This document shows, piece by piece, positions 8,418 through 17,300 of a DNA stretch of 37,141 bases (position 1 is its first letter; each line of letters opens with the position of its first letter). Position numbers and translations under genes: made by a program. Below the pieces are notes generated by a model. It was not told the origin of the DNA. It ran no database searches and worked only from the letters and a program-made list of their open reading frames with translations. The DNA lies in assembly GCA_900552715.1 (NCBI GenBank), contig USAV01000006.1, forward strand, positions 1-37,141, given 5' to 3'. Source of the DNA: an uncultured Veillonella sp. GTDB taxonomy: Bacteria > Bacillota > Negativicutes > Veillonellales > Veillonellaceae.

Positions 8418-9722
8418 ATGTTCCAACTCGGTAAATCTGAAAAAGCCTTTGAAGAGGCTAAACGTTATATGCCAGGTGGCGTAAACAGTCCTGTTCGTTC
8501 CTACCGCAGTGTAGGTTCTAACCCTCCGTTTATTAGCAGTGCTAGCGGCAGCCGTATTTATGATATCGATAATAACGAATACATCGACTATGTGTTGAGC
8601 TGGGGCCCTATGATTTTGGGCCATGCTAACCCTGAGGTTATCGCTAGCTTACAAGAGGCGATTCCTCGCGGCACTAGCTACGGCGCACCTACATTACTAG
8701 AAACAGAATTGGCTAAAAAGGTACAAGCCTTCATGCCATCTATGGAGGTTATCCGCCTCGTTAACTCTGGTACAGAGGCCACTATGAGTGCTTTGCGCAT
8801 AGCTCGTGGCTATACTGGTCGCGAACGGATCGTGAAATTCGTTGGCTGTTACCATGGTCATAGCGATGCACTCTTGGTAAAAGCTGGCTCTGGCCTTGCT
8901 ACCTTCGGTGTACCAGATAGCCCTGGCGTTCCACAAGGCGTAGCAGAAAATACAATTACCTTGCCGTACAATGACTCTGATGCGGTTCGCAAATTATTCG
9001 ATGATATCGGCGATACTATTGCGGCTATCATCGTAGAACCAGTTGCAGGTAATATGGGCTGTGTGCCTCCAGAACCAGGCTTCCTTGAAACATTGCGAGA
9101 AGTGACTAAGGCTCATGGTGCATTGTTGATCTTTGACGAAGTAATGTGTGGCTTCCGCGCTAGCAGTGGCGGTGCACAAAAACGTTACAATATCAAGCCT
9201 GACCTTACATGCCTTGGTAAAATCGTTGGCGGTGGCATGCCACTTGCTGTATTTGGTGGCTCCCGTGAGATTATGAACCAAATCGCTCCAGCTGGTCCTA
9301 TTTACCAAGCCGGTACATTGAGCGGTAACCCAATTGCCGTTACCTCTGGTCTTGCAACATTATCTATCTTACAACGAGATCCAACTATTTTTAAACAAGT
9401 GGAAGATGCAACCATAGCCCTTTGTGAAGGCTTTGAACGATTGGCTGCACAATACAATGTGCCTGTTGTAGTGCAACGGGTAGGCTCCATGTTCACCATC
9501 TTCTTCACTGATAAACCAGTTAAGAACTTTGATGATGCAGCAGCGTGCAACGAAGAACAATTCAAAATGTTCTTCCACCATAACTTGAGCCATGGTATTT
9601 ACTATGCGCCAAGCTCTTATGAAAGTAACTTTGTATCTATCTGTCATAAGAGCAGTGAAATCGAACGCACATTAGCCGTAGCTGATGAAGCTTTCAAAAA
9701 AATCAGTGATACACTACTATAA
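8418..9722 (+). CDS. hemL: Glutamate-1-semialdehyde 2,1-aminomutase
   Basis: PLP enzyme that converts glutamate-1-semialdehyde to 5-aminolevulinate, completing the C5 entry that starts with HemA. The 434-residue protein is a fold-type I aminotransferase: YMPGGVNSPVRS, NSGTEATMSALRIARGYTGR, FDEVMCGFR, and PLP lysine about K268 in CLGKIVGGGMP. AAGGAGA precedes the ATG. The last codons (ISDTLL-stop) form the first copy of a 23-bp tandem repeat that continues downstream, suggesting slippage or duplication at the 3' end without altering the reading frame. Confidence 0.96.
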   Translation: MFQLGKSEKAFEEAKRYMPGGVNSPVRSYRSVGSNPPFISSASGSRIYDIDNNEYIDYVLSWGPMILGHANPEVIASLQEAIPRGTSYGAPTLLETELAKKVQAFMPSMEVIRLVNSGTEATMSALRIARGYTGRERIVKFVGCYHGHSDALLVKAGSGLATFGVPDSPGVPQGVAENTITLPYNDSDAVRKLFDDIGDTIAAIIVEPVAGNMGCVPPEPGFLETLREVTKAHGALLIFDEVMCGFRASSGGAQKRYNIKPDLTCLGKIVGGGMPLAVFGGSREIMNQIAPAGPIYQAGTLSGNPIAVTSGLATLSILQRDPTIFKQVEDATIALCEGFERLAAQYNVPVVVQRVGSMFTIFFTDKPVKNFDDAAACNEEQFKMFFHHNLSHGIYYAPSSYESNFVSICHKSSEIERTLAVADEAFKKISDTLL

Positions 9723-9789
9723 AAATGAGTGATACTCTACTATAAAAATGAGTGATACTCTACTATAAAAATCAGTGATACATTATTAT
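9698..9789 (+). repeat. Four tandem copies of a 23-bp unit at the hemL 3' end
   Basis: Copies lie at 9698-9720, 9721-9743, 9744-9766 and 9767-9789. Copies 2 and 3 are identical; 1 and 4 differ by a few bases. Copy 1 encodes the HemL C-terminus. Copies 2 and 3 each contain the tiny frame MSDTLL-stop, echoing the HemL tail. There is no inverted symmetry, so it does not act as a hairpin terminator. Confidence 0.9.
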
Positions 9790-9836
9790 AAAATATATAG
9801 TTTGTAGTTGTTTATGTATCGATGTAGGTGATGAAC

Positions 9837-10298
9837 ATGCAGTTTTACAAGAACTTAAAGCGTGCTCGCGTGCGCATGGGCAAAAGCCAAATCGAAGTAG
9901 CAAAGGCCGTAGGTATCAGTAATGCGGCGCTTTCAAATTACGAAACAGGGTATCGCGAACCAGATTTAGATACACTCTGTGCCCTGTCTCGCTATTATGG
10001 ATTGACCTTGGATGAGTTGCTAGATGTAAATGGAGAACAACACGAGCCCATCTATGATCTCAGTCCGGTACTCAAAAATAAATACATCGCCTATAAAGGT
10101 GAAGTATTCGAGTTGAAAGACTCCCAAAAACGTGCCCTCTTGCGCGAGCTAGACAATCTATTTACTAAATTTGAGAAATCAAAGGTAGAAGATAAAAGTA
10201 GCAAACCAAAAACGTACAAACATGGAAACCCACATATCAATCGGGCTGGACTAGCTAGCAGTGCTGGTAGCTTGGCGGCACGACGGAATCTAAAGTAG
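9837..10298 (+). CDS. XRE-family helix-turn-helix regulator
   Basis: A 153-residue cytosolic DNA-binding protein. Residues about 5-62 form a Cro/C1-type HTH: YKNLKRARVRMGKSQIEVAKAVGISNAALSNYETGYREPDLDTLCALSRYYGLTLDELL. The middle is charged (ELKDSQKRALLRELDNLF), and the tail is basic and probably disordered (KPKTYKHGNPHINRAG...ARRNLK). AGGTGA ends 5 nt before the ATG at 9837; ATG 9831 and GTG 9828 are in-frame alternatives. It follows the tetrapyrrole operon in the same direction and precedes the membrane-protein island. The target is unknown: autoregulation, hem control and control of the island are all possible. Confidence 0.88.
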   Translation: MQFYKNLKRARVRMGKSQIEVAKAVGISNAALSNYETGYREPDLDTLCALSRYYGLTLDELLDVNGEQHEPIYDLSPVLKNKYIAYKGEVFELKDSQKRALLRELDNLFTKFEKSKVEDKSSKPKTYKHGNPHINRAGLASSAGSLAARRNLK

Positions 10299-10365
10299 TT
10301 TAATATACTACCTTGTAGATTGAATGGCACATGTTTATTAGAACAACTTAATTAGCTGAATTATA

Positions 10366-10431
10366 AAAAGCACCATCTATTGGGAATTCTATACGATACG
10401 TAAGAGATCCCTTATTAGATGGTGCTTTTGT
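10366..10431 (+). terminator. Long hairpin terminator after the XRE gene
   Basis: A 14-bp perfect outer stem (10366-10379 with 10416-10429) ends in TTTT. The 36-base interior can pair partially (GGGA/TCCC). The 306-bp gap between the two genes contains this hairpin and the promoter listed next; I see nothing else in it. Confidence 0.8.
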
Positions 10432-10526
10432 ATTATCATAATATAAATGACCGAGCTCAAGCTTTAGTATTCTTTATTAAGGTTAAATATAAAAATAAAT
10501 AAAAAATAACAATGTTAAAATATTCG

Positions 10527-10556
10527 TTGGTGATATAAGTTGTTTTAATATATAAT
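10527..10556 (+). promoter_or_regulatory. Putative promoter of the membrane-protein island
   Basis: TTGGTG at 10527-10532 and a perfect TATAAT at 10551-10556 have an 18-bp spacer. The start would be about 40 nt upstream of the first island gene. The -35 box is weak. Confidence 0.42.
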
Positions 10557-10604
10557 TGAGATATAGAAGTGGATTAAATAGTTACTGGTCTTATAGGAGA
10601 CATT

Positions 10605-11033
10605 ATGAAGGTATGGAGCGGTGTAAAATCTATATTGAATCGAGCACCTTTTACGGTTAAATTTTATATTGGTTTTATCTTGTTGGGATTCTTCATATTG
10701 GGACTTGTTACTTTACATGCGTATATTAAAAGGCCTGAGCAAATACAAAAACTAACAGTATATGAACAAAAGTTAGTAGGTATATCTGCGTATAAAGTAA
10801 GTGAAGAGCACTTTGCTACAGGTAGAAATGGACAGATATATATTTTTAAAAATACATATGAAGGTATTACTTTGGAAACAGTAAAGGATATGCTTTCAGA
10901 AGAACATATAACATGGCGTGAAGTAAAAAAGCGGCATCTCATAGGCTATGATCTAGATGATAAGATTGAAATTGAAATTATACGAGATATAAATACAAAG
11001 GCTATAATCGTTACATTAGAAAAAGACCGATAA
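10605..11033 (+). CDS. Uncharacterised membrane-anchored protein (island gene 1)
   Basis: I do not recognise this 142-residue protein. One hydrophobic segment (about residues 19-38, FYIGFILLGFFILGLVTLHA) follows a basic N-terminus (KVWSGVKSILNRAPFTVK). It is therefore probably a single-pass protein with a soluble C-terminal domain of about 100 residues outside the membrane. That domain is rich in beta-type alternation near the end (IEIEIIRDINTKAIIVTLEKD) and has no cysteines. AGGAGA lies 4 nt before the ATG. It is the first gene of an AT-rich run of seven small genes. The codon bias toward A/T-ending codons differs from the hem operon and dnaE. Confidence 0.75.
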   Translation: MKVWSGVKSILNRAPFTVKFYIGFILLGFFILGLVTLHAYIKRPEQIQKLTVYEQKLVGISAYKVSEEHFATGRNGQIYIFKNTYEGITLETVKDMLSEEHITWREVKKRHLIGYDLDDKIEIEIIRDINTKAIIVTLEKDR

Positions 11034-11089
11034 TTTAAATCTTGTATTAATTCTGTATTATCTAAACTATAAGGAGATTTAGTATATAA

Positions 11090-11338
11090 ATGGAGTTCTT
11101 TGATTCTTTACTAAATTTATATAATACAAATTATGAGGTTAGCGGTGCAATTCAAGCTATAGGTCTTACTATTGCGTTTATTTGTATTCCTGAGTTGATT
11201 GGGAATCATGATAGCATAGAATCTTTTGCTCCTGCTAAGCCTATAGTGAGACGTGTAGTAAGGATTATTTTGTGTATCTTATTATTTTTAGAAATATTTA
11301 CTTTGTTGGGGTTACTGATGGATAATGGTCTATTATAA
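11090..11338 (+). CDS. Two-helix membrane miniprotein (island gene 2)
   Basis: An unrecognised 82-residue protein. Predicted helices are at about 20-37 (IQAIGLTIAFICIPELIG) and 56-77 (VRIILCILLFLEIFTLLGLL), joined by a short polar loop with two arginines before helix 2. It shares with the next two genes a P-[EQ]-x-x-G motif at the exit of helix 1 (here IPELIG). AAGGAGA lies about 12 nt before the ATG. It is probably a diverged paralogue of genes 3 and 4. No toxin, holin or transporter family can be assigned by eye. Confidence 0.72.
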   Translation: MEFFDSLLNLYNTNYEVSGAIQAIGLTIAFICIPELIGNHDSIESFAPAKPIVRRVVRIILCILLFLEIFTLLGLLMDNGLL

Positions 11339-11383
11339 TCTAGATCGAATGAGGTAAATTAAATTTAATATAGGGAGAGACTA

Positions 11384-11611
11384 TTGTATTTAGTGGATGA
11401 AATAATAGATTTTATAAATAAAATTGTTGATTCTTGGGTACTTGCGACCTTAATCTTGTTATGGGCAATAATATTTCCTCAATATACAGGGATTCGTTTT
11501 AATGGTGACTTTAAGCGTCTAGGTTCTATTGAATCAACTCTAACACGAATTATTGCAATCCTCATGCTTATTGGATTGTTTATAGTGGAATTTGTTTTTG
11601 ACAATAAATAA
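11384..11611 (+). CDS. Two-helix membrane miniprotein (island gene 3)
   Basis: An unrecognised 75-residue protein. It has an N-terminal amphipathic stretch (VDEIIDFINKIVD), helix 1 at about 17-34 ending in the shared motif FPQYTG, a polar loop, and helix 2 at about 53-71. The start is TTG at 11384, chosen because GGGAGAGA lies 4-10 nt upstream; GTG at 11393 is the alternative. It closely matches gene 4 around FPQ[YF][TS]G and more loosely gene 2. Its tail, EFVFDNK, is charged. Confidence 0.7.
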   Translation: MYLVDEIIDFINKIVDSWVLATLILLWAIIFPQYTGIRFNGDFKRLGSIESTLTRIIAILMLIGLFIVEFVFDNK

Positions 11612-11643
11612 GATGATTTAATTTATTTGTTTAGGACGGAATT

Positions 11644-11832
11644 ATGAATGTAATAGAAAGATTGCTCTTTCAAGAAGGGTATTCTTTTCTCTTCGTGTGT
11701 GTAATATTAATTTTTTTATTTTTCTTTCCACAGTTTTCGGGGCTGAAAGAGAATAAAATATTAATTAAATATAGAATTCCTCCACGGCTATTTATATTGT
11801 TTATGTTGATACTTGTGATATTGATGCATTAA
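11644..11832 (+). CDS. Two-helix membrane miniprotein (island gene 4)
   Basis: An unrecognised 62-residue protein, the shortest of the three paralogue-like genes. Helix 1 (about 14-30, FLFVCVILIFLFFFPQFSG) carries the shared FPQFSG exit motif. A basic loop (LKENKILIKYRIPPR) precedes helix 2 (LFILFMLILVILM), which runs to the C-terminus. AGGACGGA lies just upstream of the ATG. The 121-bp gap to the next gene shows no clear feature. Confidence 0.65.
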   Translation: MNVIERLLFQEGYSFLFVCVILIFLFFFPQFSGLKENKILIKYRIPPRLFILFMLILVILMH

Positions 11833-11953
11833 TTTCTAGGCTTTTAAGATAGAAAAGTTGCTAATCCAATCATATATGGCATGATTGTCGAATTAGCTGC
11901 GTGTATGGTTTTTAATGCATCTGGTATATAGGTAACATAGAGGGATTTTAAGT

Positions 11954-12385
11954 ATGAAATATAGAACAATTTATTCTATTGTTTGGTACATATTTTTAGG
12001 CTGTTTTAGTTTATGGCTAATTTGTGGATTAGGCTATAAGTTTTTGTTTAATGATACTATTGAGCAGTCTAGAATAGAACTGACGCAAGTTTTAAATGCA
12101 GCTTTTCCACGAGATCAATATATAATCGATGGAGATGTACATGATTCGAATAGAAGAAATCTCTTATCTATAGCTGTATCAATAAGCATAAAGAAAGATT
12201 CACAACATAAAGACATAAAATCAATAAAGCCCTTAAGTGGAGAATGGACTTTAGTTGATCAGACGACGTCTCGTTATGTATATGAAAATGAAACATATAG
12301 AGTATATGTAACAAAGGATTCAGAGAATGATGGGTATCGTGTACTGTTAGCTCGTAATAATTGGTTAGAAATATTGCATTTATAA
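11954..12385 (+). CDS. Uncharacterised membrane-anchored protein (island gene 5)
   Basis: An unrecognised 143-residue protein. The N-terminal hydrophobic segment at about 7-31 (YSIVWYIFLGCFSLWLICGLGY) should act as an uncleaved anchor. The remainder is soluble, with a predicted mixed alpha/beta pattern: a helix about 38-53 (EQSRIELTQVLNAAF), then strands around LLSIAVSISI, ETYRVYVTK and GYRVLLARN. No lipobox is clear. It has the same architecture (single anchor plus about 100 residues) as island genes 1, 6 and 7, though sequence similarity among them is too low to see by eye. Confidence 0.74.
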   Translation: MKYRTIYSIVWYIFLGCFSLWLICGLGYKFLFNDTIEQSRIELTQVLNAAFPRDQYIIDGDVHDSNRRNLLSIAVSISIKKDSQHKDIKSIKPLSGEWTLVDQTTSRYVYENETYRVYVTKDSENDGYRVLLARNNWLEILHL

Positions 12386-12436
12386 TTCATTATTAGGGAT
12401 AAAAGCTTTTGTAGGTTGTTATATTATAGTGAGTTT

Positions 12437-12931
12437 ATGGAGAAATATTACAATTATATAAATATGAATAAAATAATAGATTTTTTAAAGAGTCTACTAC
12501 AACTATCAAAGGTATTGGTAATTACTTTTGGTCTATTTCTCTTTATAGGTGGGTGTTGGTTATTTCATGATTTACAGTATCGGTATGTAGTCGATAGCAG
12601 ATACAATACAATTTTTGATAAGTCCTATAGTGTTTATCTTATTAAAAAAGGTATTTCGATGGACATTATTAATGATAAAATTTATGCGATGGATGATGAT
12701 GTCTATGTTATTATCAATCAAGAGAACAATACAATTATTGTATATTATTTAAATCTAGAAGATGTTGCAACTATAAGTAATTTTACTAGATTACAACAAC
12801 AGTATTACGGCGATAAGATGATCTTACAACCTATTGAAAGTTTAGGTCCATCTGAAACATTTGATATGTATAAGAAATTGTCAGAAGCACCTGGAAGGTT
12901 TAAATCGCAAGGTAGCAGAATTTCTTTTTAA
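12437..12931 (+). CDS. Uncharacterised membrane-anchored protein (island gene 6)
   Basis: An unrecognised protein of about 164 residues from ATG 12437. The start is uncertain: TTG 12416 and ATG 12464 are in frame and none has a strong ribosome binding site. A hydrophobic segment (VLVITFGLFLFIGGCWLFHD) lies about 27-46, followed by a soluble domain rich in Tyr, Asp and Ile (DDDVYVIINQENNTIIVYYLNLED). The cysteine in IGGC resembles a lipobox only weakly and is followed by more hydrophobic residues, so I favour a transmembrane anchor. The tail is basic and Ser-rich. Confidence 0.7.
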   Translation: MEKYYNYINMNKIIDFLKSLLQLSKVLVITFGLFLFIGGCWLFHDLQYRYVVDSRYNTIFDKSYSVYLIKKGISMDIINDKIYAMDDDVYVIINQENNTIIVYYLNLEDVATISNFTRLQQQYYGDKMILQPIESLGPSETFDMYKKLSEAPGRFKSQGSRISF

Positions 12932-13038
12932 TAGCAGTATAATTTAAGATTCCAAGTTCTAATATTATGGTTAGGTCTTTAAGTATTTATTGTTAAGGGC
13001 TATTTTATTTATATACTTTAATATAAAAAAGGCGTTAT

Positions 13039-13461
13039 ATGAGAAAAAAATTGTTATTAATATTTTTAGTAGTGGTGGCTATTCTTTTTGTAACTATCAA
13101 TATTAGAGATTCAATGCAACGACCATTTCATCGTGAACGAGTAAATAACTTTATTACAGCTGCTAAAGATCTAATACAAAAGAATGATCAGCTAGAGATT
13201 ACTGAAATAGGTGAAGGTGGACGTATGAAAGGTGGCGGTTGGGGAAATCATATCCGCTTTAAATCTAATCTTTCAGAAGAAAAGACTGTAGAGTTAATTA
13301 TTCCTCCATTACAAGCTATTACAGGTAATGATATGATAGGTAAAGTATCTGATTCAAGGATAACTTCTTATCAATTTGGCTTTGCACAATTTAGTGGAGA
13401 TTTACTTTATACCCGACCATATGATGGGAATTGGGAGTTGCTAGTCATCAGTCAACCTTAG
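13039..13461 (+). CDS. Uncharacterised secreted or membrane-anchored protein (island gene 7)
   Basis: An unrecognised 140-residue protein. MRKKLLLIFLVVVAILFVTIN is a signal-anchor-like N-terminus. The soluble part carries a Gly-rich, Trp-containing patch (GEGGRMKGGGWGNHIRF) and a final beta-like stretch ending WELLVISQP. The ribosome binding site is weak (AAGGCG). A strong terminator follows within 25 bp of the stop, which makes it the last gene of the island. Confidence 0.74.
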   Translation: MRKKLLLIFLVVVAILFVTINIRDSMQRPFHRERVNNFITAAKDLIQKNDQLEITEIGEGGRMKGGGWGNHIRFKSNLSEEKTVELIIPPLQAITGNDMIGKVSDSRITSYQFGFAQFSGDLLYTRPYDGNWELLVISQP

Positions 13462-13484
13462 AATGTAATATTATTAAATTAAAC

Positions 13485-13526
13485 AACAGATAGCTGATTA
13501 TCTTTAATCAGCTATCTGTTTTTTTA
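13485..13526 (+). terminator. Rho-independent terminator closing the island
   Basis: A perfect 16-bp stem (13485-13500 with 13505-13520), loop TCTT and a T run. It is among the strongest terminators in the window. Confidence 0.95.
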
Positions 13527-13609
13527 TCATTTTACCTATATCGAATAATTCCTATTAAAATTACCAGAATTTTACGATTTTATGAGTGTTTTATGATAAA
13601 ATAAAAGGT

Positions 13610-14353
13610 ATGAATACTTCAACAACTAGGTCTATTACCTATAATGGCGACACAATAGAATATGAGTTAACCATCAAGCGTGTGAAGAACATGAACATGC
13701 GCATTACAAAGGATGGTGTGATCCATGTGTCGGCGAATGCTTATGTGCCGGATTATAGGGTGGACAAGTTTGTCATCGAGAATATGCCTTTTATTGAGAG
13801 GGCTCGTTACAAGATTGATGCATTGAATGCCAAGCGTGTTGAGGCGTTGCAGTATGTGAATGGTGAAAGTTTATCAATCCTCGGCATTCCCGTTACGTTG
13901 CGCCTAGTTGAGCAGGACGGAAAGCCTCATATTGGCTTTGACGGAAAGGCGATTCTTACTATGGTGGTACCTTGTGGTACGACCTTTGAGGCTAAGCATA
14001 AATTAATGCAAAGTTATTGGCGTAATTTAGGGGAGAAGGTCTTTGTCCATTGGGCAAAGGTCGTGTATCAACGCTACCACAAGCAAGGTATTGATGTGCC
14101 TATGCCAACCATAAAACAGCAGCGCATGAAGAGCCGTTGGGGTTCTTGTACGCCAGCAAAGCAGCTCATCAAGATGAACACCCGTTTATTAGAGGGGCCA
14201 CAGGCGTATATTGAGTACGTTATGATTCATGAGTTTGCTCATTTTAAATATTTAGACCATTCCAAGAACTTTCACAATCTAGTGGCACAGTTTTTGCCAG
14301 ATTGGAAAGCTCGTAAAAAGTCATTGAACGTGTATTTTGCTCATCGCCCTTAA
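13610..14353 (+). CDS. YgjP-like zinc metalloprotease domain protein (DUF45/WLM, SprT-related)
   Basis: Member of the YgjP/DUF45 family of predicted zinc-dependent metallohydrolases. The 247-residue protein contains HEFAHFKYLDHSKNFH, with the HExxH zincin motif at H207-E208-H211 and the third ligand region HSKNFH downstream. Upstream are the family blocks IRKR-like VKNMNMRITKDGVIHVSA and KSRWGSCTPAKQLIKMNTRLLEGP. The ATG at 13610 is used because conservation starts there; GTG 13586 is in frame but has no ribosome binding site. A TATGAT -10-like box at 13592-13597 would give a nearly leaderless transcript. dnaE follows after 12 bp with its own strong site. The substrate is unknown for the family. 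Confidence 0.85.
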   Translation: MNTSTTRSITYNGDTIEYELTIKRVKNMNMRITKDGVIHVSANAYVPDYRVDKFVIENMPFIERARYKIDALNAKRVEALQYVNGESLSILGIPVTLRLVEQDGKPHIGFDGKAILTMVVPCGTTFEAKHKLMQSYWRNLGEKVFVHWAKVVYQRYHKQGIDVPMPTIKQQRMKSRWGSCTPAKQLIKMNTRLLEGPQAYIEYVMIHEFAHFKYLDHSKNFHNLVAQFLPDWKARKKSLNVYFAHRP

Positions 14354-14365
14354 AGGAGGTGTACC

Positions 14366-17300
14366 ATGCAGCCATTTGTACATTTACATAGTCATACAGA
14401 GTTTAGTTTGCTGGACGGCATCAGTCGTTTGCCTGACATGGTACGTCGTGCGAAGGAGTTAAATCAGCCGGCCCTTGCCATTACAGACCACGGCAATATG
14501 TACGCAGCCATTTATTTTTATAAGGAATGTGTGGCCCAAGGCGTTAAACCGATTATCGGTTGTGAAGTATATGTAACGGAAAATAGCCGATTCGATCGTC
14601 CAGAAGGTCGTAGCCGTGAACGTTTGAAACATCTCATTCTGTTAGCTGAGACCATGGAAGGGTATCGTAATCTTGTAAAAATTGTGTCGAAAGCATCGAC
14701 GGAGGGGATGTTGTATCGTCCTCGTGCAGACCGCGATTTATTGCGTCAATACAGTAAAGGCATAATTGCCCTTAGTGCTTGTATTCAAGGGGAAATCCCT
14801 CAGTATATTTTGCAAGATAATATGGAAGGTGCCAAGCGATCCATTGAATGGTATATCGAGACGTACGGGAAGGATAATTTCTTCTTAGAAATCCAAAATC
14901 ATGGCTTGCCAGAGGAGGCAAAGGCCCAAGAGGAGCTCATTAAGCTCAGCAAGGAATACGGTCTTGGCATCGTCGCATCTAATGACTTCCACTATGTCTT
15001 AAAAGAGGATGCGGACGCGCAAGATATTAAGGTATGTATTTCTACAGGCCGTCGCCGTGCTGAGGTAGACCGCTTAAAGTTCCCAAATGATGAGTTCTAT
15101 CTAAAATCTGGGGATGAGATGGCGCAGTTGTTCTCACATATTCCTGGAGCTATGGAAAATACCTTAAAAATTGCAGATCGTTGTAATGTAGAGTTTAATT
15201 TCGACGAACATCACTTGCCGCACTTTGATGTGCCAGAAGGGGAAACGTCTAAGACTTATTTGCGTAAGGTTTGTGAACGAGAAATTCCACGTCTTTATGG
15301 TGAGATCTTTGAAGAGTTACAAAAACGTCTCGACTACGAGCTAGATGTTATTGGCACCATGGGCTTTGAGGATTACTTCCTTATCGTATGGGACTATGTA
15401 CGCTATGCCCGTGAGCACGACATCTTAGTAGGTCCTGGTCGTGGTTCTGCGGCCGGTTCTGTAGTTGCCTATCTACTTGGCATTACAGGCCTTGATCCAT
15501 TAAAATACGATTTGCTCTTTGAACGGTTCTTAAATCCAGAGCGGGTAAGCATGCCTGATATCGATATTGACTTCTGTTATGAAAAACGTGGCCAAGCTAT
15601 CGAATATGTAACGCGAAAATACGGTCAAGCTCGTGTATCTCAGATTATTACCTTTGGTACTGAGGCAGCGCGTGCCGTAATTCGTGACGTAGGTCGTGTA
15701 CTAGACTTACCACTGGCGGAAGTGAACCGCATTGCGAAGATGATTCCCAACGAATTAGGAATTACCTTAGATAAGGCTTTGCAAGGTAAAGAATTAAAGG
15801 CTTTGTACGAAGCTGATCCAAATGTTAAAGAGTTATTTGATTTTGGTAAAAAGCTAGAAGGTATCGCGCGTAATTCGTCCACTCATGCGGCTGGCGTCGT
15901 AATTTCCGCGGACCCTCTAGATGACCATGTACCGGTACAAAATGCCAATGAAGAAGGCTTTGTAACGCAGTACGATAAGGATAATATCGAGGAACTAGGC
16001 CTCTTAAAGATGGACTTCTTAGGCCTCCGTACCTTAACGGTTATGGGGGATGCCTTAAAGCTCATCAAGGCGAACCGTGGCATCGACCTCGATTTAGATG
16101 CTATCCCACTTGATGACAAGGCCGCTTGTGATATCCTCACAAAAGGTGATACCTCTGGTGTATTCCAGCTCGAATCAGAAGGTATTACAAAGCTCGTTAT
16201 GGACCTTAAGCCTGAACATTTTGAGGACTTAATTCCATTGGTAGCCTTGTACCGTCCAGGCCCACTAGGCTCTGGCATGGTGGCGGACTTTATCGACCGC
16301 CGTCACGGTAAAAAAGAAGTTACCTATTTACATCCAATTTTAGAACCTATATTGAAAGATACCTTTGGTGTAATCTTGTACCAAGAACAGGTTATGCAGA
16401 TTGCGTCCGCTATGGGCGGATTCTCCCTTGGTCAAGCGGACTTGATGCGCCGCGCCATGGGTAAGAAAAAGGAATCCGTTCTAAAGGCGCAGCGCGAATC
16501 CTTTATTCAAGGTTCCATTAATAATGGTATAGAAGAGTCCATTGCGAACGAAGTATTTGACTTGCTAGTATACTTCGCGGGCTATGGTTTTAATAAATCA
16601 CATAGTGCGGCCTATGCGTACATTGCGTACCAAACAGCGTACTTGAAAGCCCACTATTTCCCTGAATTTATGGCTGCTACCATGACTAGTTTCATGCAGA
16701 ATATGCAAAAATTGACGTACTACATCAATGCCTGCAAAAAACACAATGTTAAGGTGCTTGGTCCAGATATTAACTATTCTGAGCGCAGCTTCGCCGTACA
16801 AGGTGATGCCATTCGCTTCGGCCTTGGGGGTATCAAGAACGTAGGGGACAATGCCATTGATCGCTTGATTCGTGAGCGCAATGAGCACGGCCTCTATACT
16901 GATATCGTAGATTTCTGTAAACGAGTGGACAACAAGGTTGTTAATAAACGACTTCTTGAAAGCCTTATTCGATGTGGCGCCATGGATGGTTTCAAGGAAA
17001 ACCGTAATCAATTATTGCACATGTATGAAAGTGCTCAAGCCGTTGGTGCTAAAGAGCAAAAGGATGCCGCTATGGGCACCATGAGTCTCTTTGGCGATAT
17101 AGAGGAGTCTGTAGATTTCATCCCTGTACCGAATGTGGAGGATTTATCAGAAGACGATAAATTAAAGGATGAAAAGGAATATACAGGCTTTTACATTACA
17201 GGCCATCCATTGCAAGGCTATGCGAAGGAGCTAGAAGGCTTATTTGAACTGGGGGCTCTTGTAGAAAATCCAGAGCAATATGATGGTCAAACCATTACCT

